This document shows positions 1 to 6,805 of a stretch of DNA of 16,172 bases, one piece after another. The stretch lies in contig CALFJE010000086.1 of assembly GCA_937877545.1 (NCBI GenBank), forward strand, positions 1-16,172, in the 5' to 3' direction. The notes under the pieces were generated by a model. That model was not told where the DNA came from, made no database searches, and saw only the letters and a program-made list of their open reading frames with translations. How positions within the stretch are numbered: the stretch's first letter is position 1; the number at the start of each line of letters is the position of its first letter. Both the position numbers and the translations under genes were made by a program. The stretch is from an uncultured Selenomonadales bacterium. GTDB lineage: Bacteria > Bacillota > Negativicutes > Selenomonadales > Selenomonadaceae.

Positions 1-288
1 GCGGAGCCATAGGTTTACCGTCTTTATCCTTGGGCGGTTCGGGACGATTGGAGTTGTCGCCGTCACGTTCGGGCGGAGCCATTGGGTTGCCGTCTTTATC
101 CTTGGGCGGTTCGGGGCGATTGGAGTTATCGCCGTCACGGTCGGGCGGAGCCATAGGTTTACCGTCTTTATCCTTGGGCGGTTCGGGACGATTGGAGTTA
201 TCGCCGTCACGGTCGGGCGGAGCCATGGGGTTACCGTCTTTATCTTTGGGCGGTTCGGGGCGATTGGAGTTGTCGCCGTCGGACGGAG
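1..288. repeat. 72-bp tandem repeats in an alternating A-B-A-B (144-bp) order
   Basis: Copies begin at 1, 73, 145 and 217, exactly 72 bases apart, and encode the 24-residue unit of the exported protein. Copies 1 and 3 share variant bases (AGGTTT, GGGACG), and copies 2 and 4 share others (GGGTT or GGGGTT, GGGGCG). The first and third copies differ at only 2 of 72 positions. The last copy, nearest the N-terminus, degenerates at its end. The array continues beyond the left edge. Confidence 0.9.
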
Positions 289-499
289 GAGCCTTGCGCG
301 TCATGCCGTCACCGTCGAGCATTTGTTCGGCTTTATCCTTAGCCTTATCGATTTTTTCTTTAGTCTTTTTAGCCTTGTCGTATTTTTGCTTGACTTCCTT
401 GACCTTATCGGCGGACGACGCGCTGACGGGTTGAATATCCGCCGCGCCGAGACCGAAGACAAACGCGCCGATCATCAAGCCGCTCAAAAGTTTTTTCAT
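2..499 (-). CDS. Exported 24-residue-repeat protein (partial, C-terminus off the left edge)
   Basis: The function is not recognised. The ATG at 499 follows a GGAG ribosome binding site 8 bases upstream, and the frame stays open to the window edge (166 codons). Residues 1-27 look like a signal peptide: MKK, a hydrophobic stretch, then a VSA cleavage site. Residues 28-63 form a highly charged Lys/Glu/Asp stretch that probably folds as an amphipathic helix or coiled coil. From about residue 71 the protein is a tandem array of a 24-residue Pro/Asp-rich unit with the core NRPEPPKDKDG, then N or K, then PMAPPDRDGDNS. Four units are visible. The unit contains DxDG and DxDGD clusters that resemble Ca2+-binding loops, but no full 12-residue EF-hand loop is present. 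It is likely exported to the envelope and extended or disordered. It has its own promoter downstream of the ABC exporter gene. The reading frame is certain, the role unknown. Confidence 0.8.
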   Translation of the reverse strand, partial: MKKLLSGLMIGAFVFGLGAADIQPVSASSADKVKEVKQKYDKAKKTKEKIDKAKDKAEQMLDGDGMTRKAPPSDGDNSNRPEPPKDKDGNPMAPPDRDGDNSNRPEPPKDKDGKPMAPPDRDGDNSNRPEPPKDKDGNPMAPPERDGDNSNRPEPPKDKDGKPMAP

Positions 500-525
500 G
501 CGTATCACTCCAAATTTTTTCCGCA

Positions 526-553
526 ATTATATCACGAAAATCCGCTTTGTCAT
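526..553 (-). promoter_or_regulatory. Sigma-A-type promoter of the repeat protein
   Basis: Read on the minus strand there is ATGACA (548-553), a 16-base spacer, then a perfect TATAAT (526-531). The start codon follows 27 bases downstream of the -10 box. It lies in the 64-base gap after the ABC exporter gene, so the repeat protein can be transcribed independently. Confidence 0.65.
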
Positions 554-563
554 TGGAAATCGC

Positions 564-2288
564 TTAAAGTTTGCTGAACTGAATATTATAAAGGTTGCTG
601 TAGACGCCGCCGCGCTCCAAAAGCTCCTTATGCGTGCCCGCCTCGCAAATGTGCCCCTTATCGATGACGAAAATTTTATCGGCGGCGAAAATGGTGCTCA
701 AGCGGTGCGCTATAACGAAGCTCGTCCGCCCGACCATTAAATCATCGAGGGCGGCTTGAACAATTTTTTCGCTTTCCGTATCGAGGGCGGAAGTTGCCTC
801 GTCGAGGATTAAAATTTGCGGATTTTTGAGCATAGCCCTTGCTATCGCCATGCGCTGACGTTGCCCGCCGCTCAAATTCAAGCCGCGTTCGCCGATTTGC
901 GTTTGGTAACCGTTCGGCAATTCGCGAATAAAACCGTCGGCATTAGCCGCCTTAGCCGCCGCGATTACTTCCTCGTCGGTCGCGTCCAGGCGTCCGTAGC
1001 GGATATTTTCCATGACCGTCGTCGAAAAAAGGAGCGTTTCCTGCGGCACGATACCGATTTGTTCGCGCAGAGAATTTATTTTTACGTCGCGAATATCGAA
1101 GCCGTCGATTTTTATTGCGCCCGCCGTTACGTCGTAAAATCTGGGAATTAAATTCGCGATTGTGGATTTTCCCGCGCCGCTTGAGCCGACAAATGCGATC
1201 ATTTGCCCCGGTTTTACCTCGAAATTAACATTTTCCAGCGCATTATGCACGCCGTCATAGCTGAAAGTCACATTTTCCACCGAAACCAGACCTTTAACTC
1301 GCGGCAATTCTACGGCGTTTGGCTTATCGTTTACCGTTTCGGGCAAATCCAACACGAAAAAAATCCTGTCGATAGCCGCCATTGCCTTTTGAAGTCTCCC
1401 GTATATTCGCGACAATCTTTTTACGGGATTGGCTAAATTTACGGCGTAGGTGAGGAATGCGACCAGTGCGCCCGCCGACATTATGCCGTTTACGACCTCG
1501 TAGCCGCCGAACCAAACGATTAAAGTTACCGCCACTGCCGCCAAAAATTCGACCGTCGGCGTCAATAAGCTCGTTAATTTTACGTTATCCATCGTCGCTT
1601 TAAAATTAAGCTCATTTTCCACTTTAAATCGTTCAATCTCGTATTTTTCGCGGACAAATGACTTCACGACGCGAATTGACGATATACTTTCCTGCAAAAG
1701 CGACGTTATATCGGCTAATTTTTCTTGAATTACGGTACCCGTCGACTTAATTTTTTTCCCGAAAATGCGCATTGCCGAGCCGACCAAAGGCACGGTTATC
1801 AGCGTCAGGAGCGTTAATTTCCAATCTAAATAAAGCATCATGCCGATTGAGCCGATTAAAATTGCGCCTTCCGTGAACATTTCGATTAAATTATCGACCA
1901 ATGCCGACTGAATTGCGCCGACATCGTTTGTTAAATAGCTCATTGTTTCGCCGGTTTGGTGTTTATCGAAATATTCCATTGGCATTCGCTGAAATTTGCG
2001 GAACATTACTTCGCGCACGTCCACGACCACTCTTTGCCCGATATACGACACCAAATAGGATTGTCCGTAATAAAAAATCCCTCGGAAGGCGAATACTACC
2101 ACGATACTCACCGAAATAAAATTTAACATTGCCATATCTTTTTCGGCGAGCACTTTGTCTATCATGTCTTTAATTATCCACGGCAAATATAAATTCGCGC
2201 CCGATGCACAAATTATGCAGATTATTGCCAGCCCGAACCAACTTAAATATGGTTTTATATACGCTAAAAGTCGCTTATAATTTTTCAT
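564..2288 (-). CDS. msbA: MsbA-like lipid A/lipid-flippase ABC exporter
   Basis: This is a 574-aa half-transporter with a fused membrane domain (residues about 1-315, six predicted helices) and an ATPase domain (about 330-574). The ATPase motifs are complete: Walker A GSSGAGKST at 368-376, Q-loop near 416, signature LSGGQ at 472-476, Walker B ILILDEATS at 492-500 and the H-loop histidine in VIAHRLSTI at 525-533. The family flips lipid A-core or other lipids across the inner membrane using ATP. The position two small genes downstream of lpxB supports lipid A export over drug export, though sequence alone cannot separate the two. The ATG at 2288 overlaps the end of the preceding 80-aa gene by 14 bases and has no strong ribosome binding site, so translation is probably coupled. 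An in-frame TTG at 2327 would add 13 residues and is less likely. Confidence 0.88.
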   Translation of the reverse strand: MKNYKRLLAYIKPYLSWFGLAIICIICASGANLYLPWIIKDMIDKVLAEKDMAMLNFISVSIVVVFAFRGIFYYGQSYLVSYIGQRVVVDVREVMFRKFQRMPMEYFDKHQTGETMSYLTNDVGAIQSALVDNLIEMFTEGAILIGSIGMMLYLDWKLTLLTLITVPLVGSAMRIFGKKIKSTGTVIQEKLADITSLLQESISSIRVVKSFVREKYEIERFKVENELNFKATMDNVKLTSLLTPTVEFLAAVAVTLIVWFGGYEVVNGIMSAGALVAFLTYAVNLANPVKRLSRIYGRLQKAMAAIDRIFFVLDLPETVNDKPNAVELPRVKGLVSVENVTFSYDGVHNALENVNFEVKPGQMIAFVGSSGAGKSTIANLIPRFYDVTAGAIKIDGFDIRDVKINSLREQIGIVPQETLLFSTTVMENIRYGRLDATDEEVIAAAKAANADGFIRELPNGYQTQIGERGLNLSGGQRQRMAIARAMLKNPQILILDEATSALDTESEKIVQAALDDLMVGRTSFVIAHRLSTIFAADKIFVIDKGHICEAGTHKELLERGGVYSNLYNIQFSKL

Positions 2289-2517
2289 TGGACAAAAATT
2301 TTCGTTCCCAGTCTTCAGAGTAGCCAAAATCCTTCGGATCTTGCTCGCAAATGTACAGACGATTATAAATTGTGTTCAAAACCTCGTAGTAAGCCTGTTT
2401 GCGTCCCTTTTCAAAAGAATCCGGGTCTTTTATTGCATCTTCGCGGGCTTCGTAGGCATATTCCATTACACTGCCGATTATGTATTTCACGTCGTCAATA
2501 TCTATTCTTTCATTCAT
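2275..2517 (-). CDS. Small acidic protein of unknown function (80 aa) between lpxB and msbA
   Basis: The family is not recognised. The ATG at 2517 has an AGAGG ribosome binding site 8 bases upstream. The open frame extends further 5' but that part lacks a good start and overlaps the neighbouring small gene, so the short form is chosen. The protein starts MNERIDIDDVKYIIGSVMEY and is rich in Asp, Glu and Tyr. It has no signal peptide or membrane segment and looks like a small helical cytoplasmic protein. It overlaps the end of the broken small gene upstream by 8 bases and the msbA start by 14 bases. This tight packing inside a lipid A operon suggests co-translation and possibly a role in envelope lipid synthesis, which is inference only. 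Confidence 0.75.
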   Translation of the reverse strand: MNERIDIDDVKYIIGSVMEYAYEAREDAIKDPDSFEKGRKQAYYEVLNTIYNRLYICEQDPKDFGYSEDWERKFLSNEKL

Positions 2518-2675
2518 AATTTTCGCCTCTTTTCTCAAGTTCCTCGACGCGATATTGAATAGATTCGGTAAAATTTTTGAAAATCTTTGTTCAAAGAGCG
2601 AATTCCCTTGCGAAGTTGCGCCGGAGTCTGATTTTGCAAATGTTTTTCCGTAAACCATTGTAAATCAAATTTCAA
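2510..2675 (-). pseudogene. Broken small gene (about 54 aa) between lpxB and the 80-aa gene
   Basis: Just behind lpxB, AGGTGA is followed by a TTG start at 2675 that overlaps the lpxB stop (TTGA). The frame encodes MKFDLQWFTEKHLQNQTPAQ and continues to a Lys-rich segment, then hits an A5T4 run (2570-2578). In frame the product would end after 46 residues with an unconvincing tail. Dropping one base from the run gives a smooth continuation, FTESIQYRVEELEKRGENYE, ending at a TGA (2510-2512) that overlaps the next gene's ATG by 8 bases. The perfect operon-style overlaps at both ends argue that this is a real gene of about 54 aa carrying a single-base frameshift. Sequencing error, real mutation or programmed frameshifting cannot be told apart here. 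No known family was recognised. Confidence 0.55.
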
Positions 2676-3799
2676 AATTTGTCACCTGCCGTTTCCAGTA
2701 TTTTCCGAGCTATGCGATTAGCCGCGCCCGATTCGCCCAATTTTTTGCAAGCGGATTTTAATTTATCGGTAATTATTTCCCGATTTTCGAGGATTTTAAG
2801 CACCTCGGCGGATATTTTTTCGGGCGTTACCGCATTTTGGAGTAATTCGGGCAGAATTTTTTTGTCGGCAAGGATATTCGGCAGGCTGAAATATTTTATA
2901 TCGACGAGCAACTTGCCGATTAGGAAATTCAGCGGAGCCATTTTGTACAGCACGACGCTCGGCAAATTTAATAATGCGGCTTCAAGTATCACGGTGCCCG
3001 AAGTGGCGATTGCGGCGTCGGCTATGCTCATTAAATCGTAGCGGCGCGACGAATTCACGAGTTTTATATCGAGTTTGGCGGCGGCGATTTGTTTTTGCAA
3101 CGATAATTTATCGACGCCGTCGGCTACGGGCAGGAAGAATTTCGCGGATAATTTCCTCGATAAAATCTTGGCGGCTCCGAGCATCGGCGGCAATAAAAGT
3201 TTAATTTCCTGTCGTCGTGAGCCGGGCATTAGTAAAATTACGCGTTCCGAATCATTTACGTTAAAAAAATCGCGAGTTTCGGCTTCGGATAACGAATTTT
3301 TGACGGTATCGACGAGCGGATTGCCCAAAAAATAAATTTTCGCGCCCGCCGCTTGATAAACAGGCAACTCAAACGGAAAAATGGCGATAAAAGCGTCGGC
3401 GATTTTCGCGCAGGATTTTGCACGACCTTTACGCCACGCCCACGCACTCGGCGGAATGTACGACAGAATTTTAATATCGAATTTTTTAACGCGCTTAGCC
3501 AATCGCCAATTAAAATCGGGATAATCGATTAAAACGAGCAAATCGGGCTTTTCGGCGCGAATAATTTCGGTTAAATCGTCGAGGAGGTCGAAAATCCTGC
3601 GAATATTCCTCAAAACCTCGATAAAGCCCATTACGTTGTAGTCTTTATAATTACGGACGAGCTGAACGCCCTCGCGAGCCATGAGAGTGCCGCCGAAACC
3701 CAAAAGTTGCGTCGCGGGGGCGATTCTTTTTATTTCGCGTGCAAGCGCGGCTCCGTGAACGTCGCCCGATAACTCGCCGGCGGAGAAAAATATTTTCAA
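2672..3799 (-). CDS. lpxB: Lipid-A-disaccharide synthase
   Basis: This 375-aa protein is close to the usual LpxB length (382 in E. coli). LpxB joins UDP-2,3-diacylglucosamine and lipid X to make the tetraacyl disaccharide of lipid A at the inner face of the inner membrane. Family motifs seen: the N-terminus MKIFFSAGELSGD, GFGG at 34-37, NVMGFIEVL at 55-63, IDYPDFN at 91-97, YIPPSAWAWR at 114-123, FPFE at 141-144, GNPLVD at 159-164 and LLMPGSRRQEI at 189-199, followed by a C-terminal TSGTVILEAAL segment. The TTG at 3799 is chosen because it sits 9 bases after AGGAGG. The longer frame from a TTG at 3856 overlaps the promoter. It heads a transcript that continues into two small genes and the MsbA-like exporter. 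Its presence shows an outer membrane with LPS. Confidence 0.93.
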   Translation of the reverse strand: MKIFFSAGELSGDVHGAALAREIKRIAPATQLLGFGGTLMAREGVQLVRNYKDYNVMGFIEVLRNIRRIFDLLDDLTEIIRAEKPDLLVLIDYPDFNWRLAKRVKKFDIKILSYIPPSAWAWRKGRAKSCAKIADAFIAIFPFELPVYQAAGAKIYFLGNPLVDTVKNSLSEAETRDFFNVNDSERVILLMPGSRRQEIKLLLPPMLGAAKILSRKLSAKFFLPVADGVDKLSLQKQIAAAKLDIKLVNSSRRYDLMSIADAAIATSGTVILEAALLNLPSVVLYKMAPLNFLIGKLLVDIKYFSLPNILADKKILPELLQNAVTPEKISAEVLKILENREIITDKLKSACKKLGESGAANRIARKILETAGDKF

Positions 3800-3824
3800 C
3801 AGCACAATCCTCCTTTTGGCGGCA

Positions 3825-3853
3825 ATTATATTTGTTGCCCGCCAAAAATTCAA
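3825..3853 (-). promoter_or_regulatory. Promoter of the lpxB transcript
   Basis: On the minus strand TTGAAT (3848-3853), a 17-base spacer and a perfect TATAAT (3825-3830) stand just upstream of the AGGAGG ribosome binding site, giving a very short leader. It lies directly behind the terminator of the ter cluster, so lipid A genes and ter genes are separate transcripts. Confidence 0.75.
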
Positions 3854-3871
3854 CAAGCACCGCGATTTGGC

Positions 3872-3896
3872 AAAAAAAATCCCTCCGTGCGGAGGG
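3872..3896 (-). terminator. Rho-independent terminator closing the ter cluster
   Basis: Read on the minus strand, CCCTCC (3891-3896 side), a GCAC loop and GGAGGG form a 6-bp GC stem followed by A and eight T residues. It lies 22 bases after the stop of the last terD gene and before the lpxB promoter. Confidence 0.85.
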
Positions 3897-3918
3897 GAAA
3901 GCCGATAAAACCGTTAAA

Positions 3919-4497
3919 TCAGACGTTGACGCCGTAATTTTTGCCGAGAGCCGCCAAGCCGCCGCTCCAGCCCGCACCTATGGCGTTGAACTTCCATTCG
4001 CCCTTGTTGCGATAAATCTCGCCGACAACAACCGCCGTCTCAACCGAAAAGTCCTCGCCGAGGTCGTAGCGAATAAGCTCCTTGCCGGTCTCGTCGTCGA
4101 CCACGCGGATATAGGCGTTCTCGACTTGCCCGAACTTTTGCTTGCGAGCGTCGGCGTCGTAAATCGTGACGGTGAAGTCAATCTTGTCGACGTTGGCGGG
4201 CACCTTGCTGAGGTCAACTTTAATCTCCTCGTCGTCGCCTTCGCCTTCGCCGGTGAGGTTGTCGCCCATGTGCTCGACCGCGCCGCTCTTATGCTTGAGA
4301 TTGTTGTAGAAAACAAAATCGTCGTCGCTGTTGACTTTGCCGTTGGCACCGAGCAGGAACGCCGCCGCGTCGAGGTCGAAATCGTGACCGCCGTCGTACT
4401 TGTTGGTATCCCAGCCAAGCCCGATTAAAAGCTTTTTCAACGAGGGGTTGCCCTTTGTGAGGTCGACTTTCTGACCCTTTTGCAAACTGATAGCCAT
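3919..4497 (-). CDS. terD: TerD-family Ca2+-binding stress protein (copy 2)
   Basis: This is a 192-aa protein, the same length as classical TerD. It starts MAISLQKGQKVDLTK at an ATG 8 bases after GGGAGG. A TerD domain spans the whole protein: GLGWD at 26-30, the acidic DFDLD at 39-43 and the loop LTGEGEGDDE at 81-90, which are the acidic residues that bind Ca2+ in characterised TerD-family proteins. It ends with the family-typical WKFNAIGAGWSGGLAAL and is a predicted soluble cytoplasmic protein. It is about 80 percent identical by eye to the terD at 14297-14875, so the cluster is bracketed by two paralogues. It is the last gene of the cluster, 22 bases after the TerD-TerA fusion and followed by a terminator. 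Ter proteins are linked to tellurite, phage, colicin and envelope stress; which applies here is unknown. Confidence 0.92.
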   Translation of the reverse strand: MAISLQKGQKVDLTKGNPSLKKLLIGLGWDTNKYDGGHDFDLDAAAFLLGANGKVNSDDDFVFYNNLKHKSGAVEHMGDNLTGEGEGDDEEIKVDLSKVPANVDKIDFTVTIYDADARKQKFGQVENAYIRVVDDETGKELIRYDLGEDFSVETAVVVGEIYRNKGEWKFNAIGAGWSGGLAALGKNYGVNV

Positions 4498-4519
4498 AAA
4501 AATTCCTCCCAAAATTTAT

Positions 4520-5722
4520 TTAATCCTTGCGCCCGACAGTCCAACGAAGCCCCCAATCGAACGCATGATCCATTTGTTCGGAGTCGTCGAAGAAGTCAAC
4601 AACTTTCTCGACGCTGAACGTCCCGCCGACATTTTCAAGCAGGGCAATGGCGCAGGTGTGCTTTTTGGAGCCGTATTCGTCCATGCGCACGATAAGTTCG
4701 GGGCTGCCGGGACAATTCACCGTCACGACGCCCTTAGCCTCCGCCCAATTCGCCGCGCCCTTGTAAATGAACGTATAAATCAGAATGCGGCGGATTTTGT
4801 CGGCGAATTTGCCGTTGACGCGAATGGTTTCGCCCGCCGCGACCGCACCCGTCCTGTCGTCGCCGTCGAGGGCGATATAGGGCGGACGATTCAGGTCGCC
4901 GAAGTGGTTGCCGAGGGCTTGAATCGCGCCGATAGAGCCGTCCTTAAGCTCAAACAGACACGCGAGGTCTAAATCGATGCCGTTGCTGATAAATCTGCCG
5001 AAGAAACCGCTTTTCGGCGGCGGCTGACTCCAATTTAGATTTATGACGATTTCGCCGAGGTTGGAGCCTTTTTTAACGAGATTGACCTTTTGCCCCTTGC
5101 GTAGTTCAACTTTTTTGGGCTGAGGCGGCTCCTCGCGAACGGGCGGCGGCGGGATTTTGATTTTTTCGCGCCGAGTATTGACTTTGGGACGCGGAGGTTC
5201 GCTTGGCGGAGGCGGAGCGGCGTCTTTGACTTCGATACCGAAATTTTTACAGAGCGCGGCTAAACCTCCGCTGAAACCCGCGCCCGTTGCGTTGAACTTC
5301 CACGCGCCCTTGTAGCGATAGACTTCGCCGAGGACAATCGCGGTTTCGACGGAGAAATTTTCCAGCGGGAACGTCGCAATTTCGCCGCGACTGCCGAGAA
5401 TCTTCAAGGTTGCGCCGCGAATCATGCTGAAATTTTGTCTGCGTTTATCGGCGTCGTAAATCGTGGCGGTCAGAGAAATTTTTTCGACGTGGCGCGGGAT
5501 TTTGGTGAGGTCGATTTGCAGAGCGTCATTTTCTAGGGTGACACCACCCGAATTGTGCCGTGCGTTCCCGTAAAAAACAAAGTCCTCGTCGCCCGCAACT
5601 TTGCCGTTCGCCTGCGTCAGAAATGCCGCCGTATCAATCTCCAACGCGCTCGTCGGGCGTTCAAACTTGATAGTCAAGGTGTTTTCGTTGAGCGGGATTT
5701 TTTGTCCTTTTGCAAGCTCCAT
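4520..5722 (-). CDS. terA: TerD-TerA fusion protein
   Basis: This 400-aa protein has two Ter domains joined by a Pro-rich linker. Residues 1-165 form a TerD-like domain ending in WKFNATGAGFSGGLAALCKN. It lacks the GEGEGDDE loop seen in the neighbouring TerD proteins, where it reads only SGGVTLENDALQIDL, so this half may not bind Ca2+ normally. Residues 168-204 are a linker rich in Pro, Lys and Glu (runs of PPPP). Residues 205-400 are TerA-like: KKVELRKGQKVNL, SGFFGRF at 238-244, IDLDLACLFEL at 249-259, QALGNHFGD, PPYIALDGDDRTG at 280-292, FIYKGAANWA at 318-327 and the ending FDWGLRWTVG. The start is the ATG at 5722, behind GGAGGTGAG. It has its own promoter and precedes terD by 22 bases. It is probably a cytoplasmic scaffold of a Ter complex (inference). 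Confidence 0.88.
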   Translation of the reverse strand: MELAKGQKIPLNENTLTIKFERPTSALEIDTAAFLTQANGKVAGDEDFVFYGNARHNSGGVTLENDALQIDLTKIPRHVEKISLTATIYDADKRRQNFSMIRGATLKILGSRGEIATFPLENFSVETAIVLGEVYRYKGAWKFNATGAGFSGGLAALCKNFGIEVKDAAPPPPSEPPRPKVNTRREKIKIPPPPVREEPPQPKKVELRKGQKVNLVKKGSNLGEIVINLNWSQPPPKSGFFGRFISNGIDLDLACLFELKDGSIGAIQALGNHFGDLNRPPYIALDGDDRTGAVAAGETIRVNGKFADKIRRILIYTFIYKGAANWAEAKGVVTVNCPGSPELIVRMDEYGSKKHTCAIALLENVGGTFSVEKVVDFFDDSEQMDHAFDWGLRWTVGRKD

Positions 5723-5754
5723 TATCTCACCTCCGAAAAGTTTTTCACACGCGC

Positions 5755-5782
5755 ATTTTAGCAAAAAACTTTGTCATGTCAA
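5755..5782 (-). promoter_or_regulatory. Internal promoter for the terDA-terD pair
   Basis: On the minus strand a perfect TTGACA (5777-5782), a 16-base spacer and TAAAAT (5755-5760) precede the fusion gene. The -35 box is the last two sense codons (TTG ACA) of the upstream glycosyltransferase gene. It would let the last two ter genes be expressed without the rest of the cluster. Confidence 0.65.
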
Positions 5783-6784
5783 AGACTTAAGCTCATTTCG
5801 ATAAAGATTCGTCATGACTAGCAGGTAGGCGATTAGCGCGGGTTGCGTGCTGTCCGCCGCCGCGAATTCGCGCAGGAATATTTCATAGACCGCTGTTGAA
5901 TCCAATTCTTTAAGAGCCGCTGAAACGTGATCAAAATGTATACTCGCGAACAGGTTCAAAACTTGCAGACGCACGAACGGCTTCCGCTTAAAAAATTCCA
6001 ATCCGCTCATGAACTCTTCCAAGCACTCCAAGCCGTGTATCAGCGGGTTGCTCCAGAAAATCAATTCTTGTTCGGGCGAACGGACGCGCCGCGTCATGGA
6101 GCCGCCGTTTACTCGTTGCACGTAAAGCGGGTTGGGTATTCGCAATCGTCTTTCCGCCAAGCACGCCAATTCAAACGTCCAGATTATGTCCTCGGAAATT
6201 CTCATGCGCGGGAATTTTATGGCGTTGTCGATTAGGAAGTCGCGCCGCACGAACTTTCCCCACGGCGGCCAACGACATTGACGCGCCAAAAATTTTTCCA
6301 CGCGCTTTGCAATATCAACGGTCTCAAGCGTCGGCTCGTTCACAATAAAATTTGAATCCCAAGCCGCAGGCGTCAATTCTTTTGGAACAGGCTCCTCGTT
6401 GCAGATAAAGCCGCAATCCATGTAAACGACGTCCGCCCGATATTCCTCCGCGCAGGTGCAGAGCGTTTCGATAGCCTCGTCAATCAACAAGTCGTCGGCG
6501 TCGGCGAAGAAAACATACTTGCCAGCGGCGTGCTCCAACCCGACGTTGCGCGGGACGGCTCCGCTGCCGGTGTTTTCGGGCAAGGTGACAACCTTCAACC
6601 GCCCGCCGAATCGCTCAAGGTAACTTTCGGCAACGGCAAGACTGTTATCGGTTGAGCGGTCGTCAACGACGATAACCTCAAAGTCGCCGAGCGTTTGAAT
6701 CAGCAGGCTCTCCAAGCACACGCCCAAATATTTTTCCGCGTTATAGACGGGGATAATCACGGAGACCGCGCAGTTTGGTTTCAT
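5774..6784 (-). CDS. GT2 family glycosyltransferase
   Basis: This 336-aa enzyme starts at an ATG 8 bases after AAGGAG. The N-terminal GT-A fold is clear: VSVIIPVYNAEKYL at 7-20, VVDDRSTDNS at 39-48 for nucleotide-sugar binding, NTGSGAVPRN at 71-80 and the metal-binding DADD at 95-98 (the family DXD motif). No membrane segments are seen, so it is probably a cytoplasmic enzyme adding a sugar to a growing polysaccharide or lipid-linked glycan. Sugar donor and acceptor cannot be read from sequence. It follows another GT2 by 21 bases. It resembles the 12575-13594 enzyme in length and in the NSG/NTG, PRN and DADD blocks, so the two probably arose by duplication. Its 3' end doubles as a promoter for the next gene. 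Confidence 0.9.
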   Translation of the reverse strand: MKPNCAVSVIIPVYNAEKYLGVCLESLLIQTLGDFEVIVVDDRSTDNSLAVAESYLERFGGRLKVVTLPENTGSGAVPRNVGLEHAAGKYVFFADADDLLIDEAIETLCTCAEEYRADVVYMDCGFICNEEPVPKELTPAAWDSNFIVNEPTLETVDIAKRVEKFLARQCRWPPWGKFVRRDFLIDNAIKFPRMRISEDIIWTFELACLAERRLRIPNPLYVQRVNGGSMTRRVRSPEQELIFWSNPLIHGLECLEEFMSGLEFFKRKPFVRLQVLNLFASIHFDHVSAALKELDSTAVYEIFLREFAAADSTQPALIAYLLVMTNLYRNELKSLT

Positions 6785-6805
6785 ATCAAAGGCTCCTTAA
6801 CTTGC

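Noticed and set aside
1..288. Regularly spaced repeats that could be taken for a CRISPR array
   Set aside because: The 72-base units are contiguous with no unique spacers and keep one open reading frame, so they are coding tandem repeats.
30..434. Plus-strand open frame with its own repeat pattern
   Set aside because: It is the antisense reading of the repeat protein. It has no ribosome binding site, and the minus frame has a signal peptide, ribosome binding site and promoter.
2518..2658. Longer N-terminus for the 80-aa protein
   Set aside because: The extension reads through the other small gene in a different frame and lacks a ribosome binding site, whereas the ATG at 2517 has AGAGG at 8 bases.
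3739..4428. Long plus-strand open frame (229 codons) opposite lpxB and terD
   Set aside because: It is antisense to two well-supported genes, spans a terminator and promoter, and shows no family motif.
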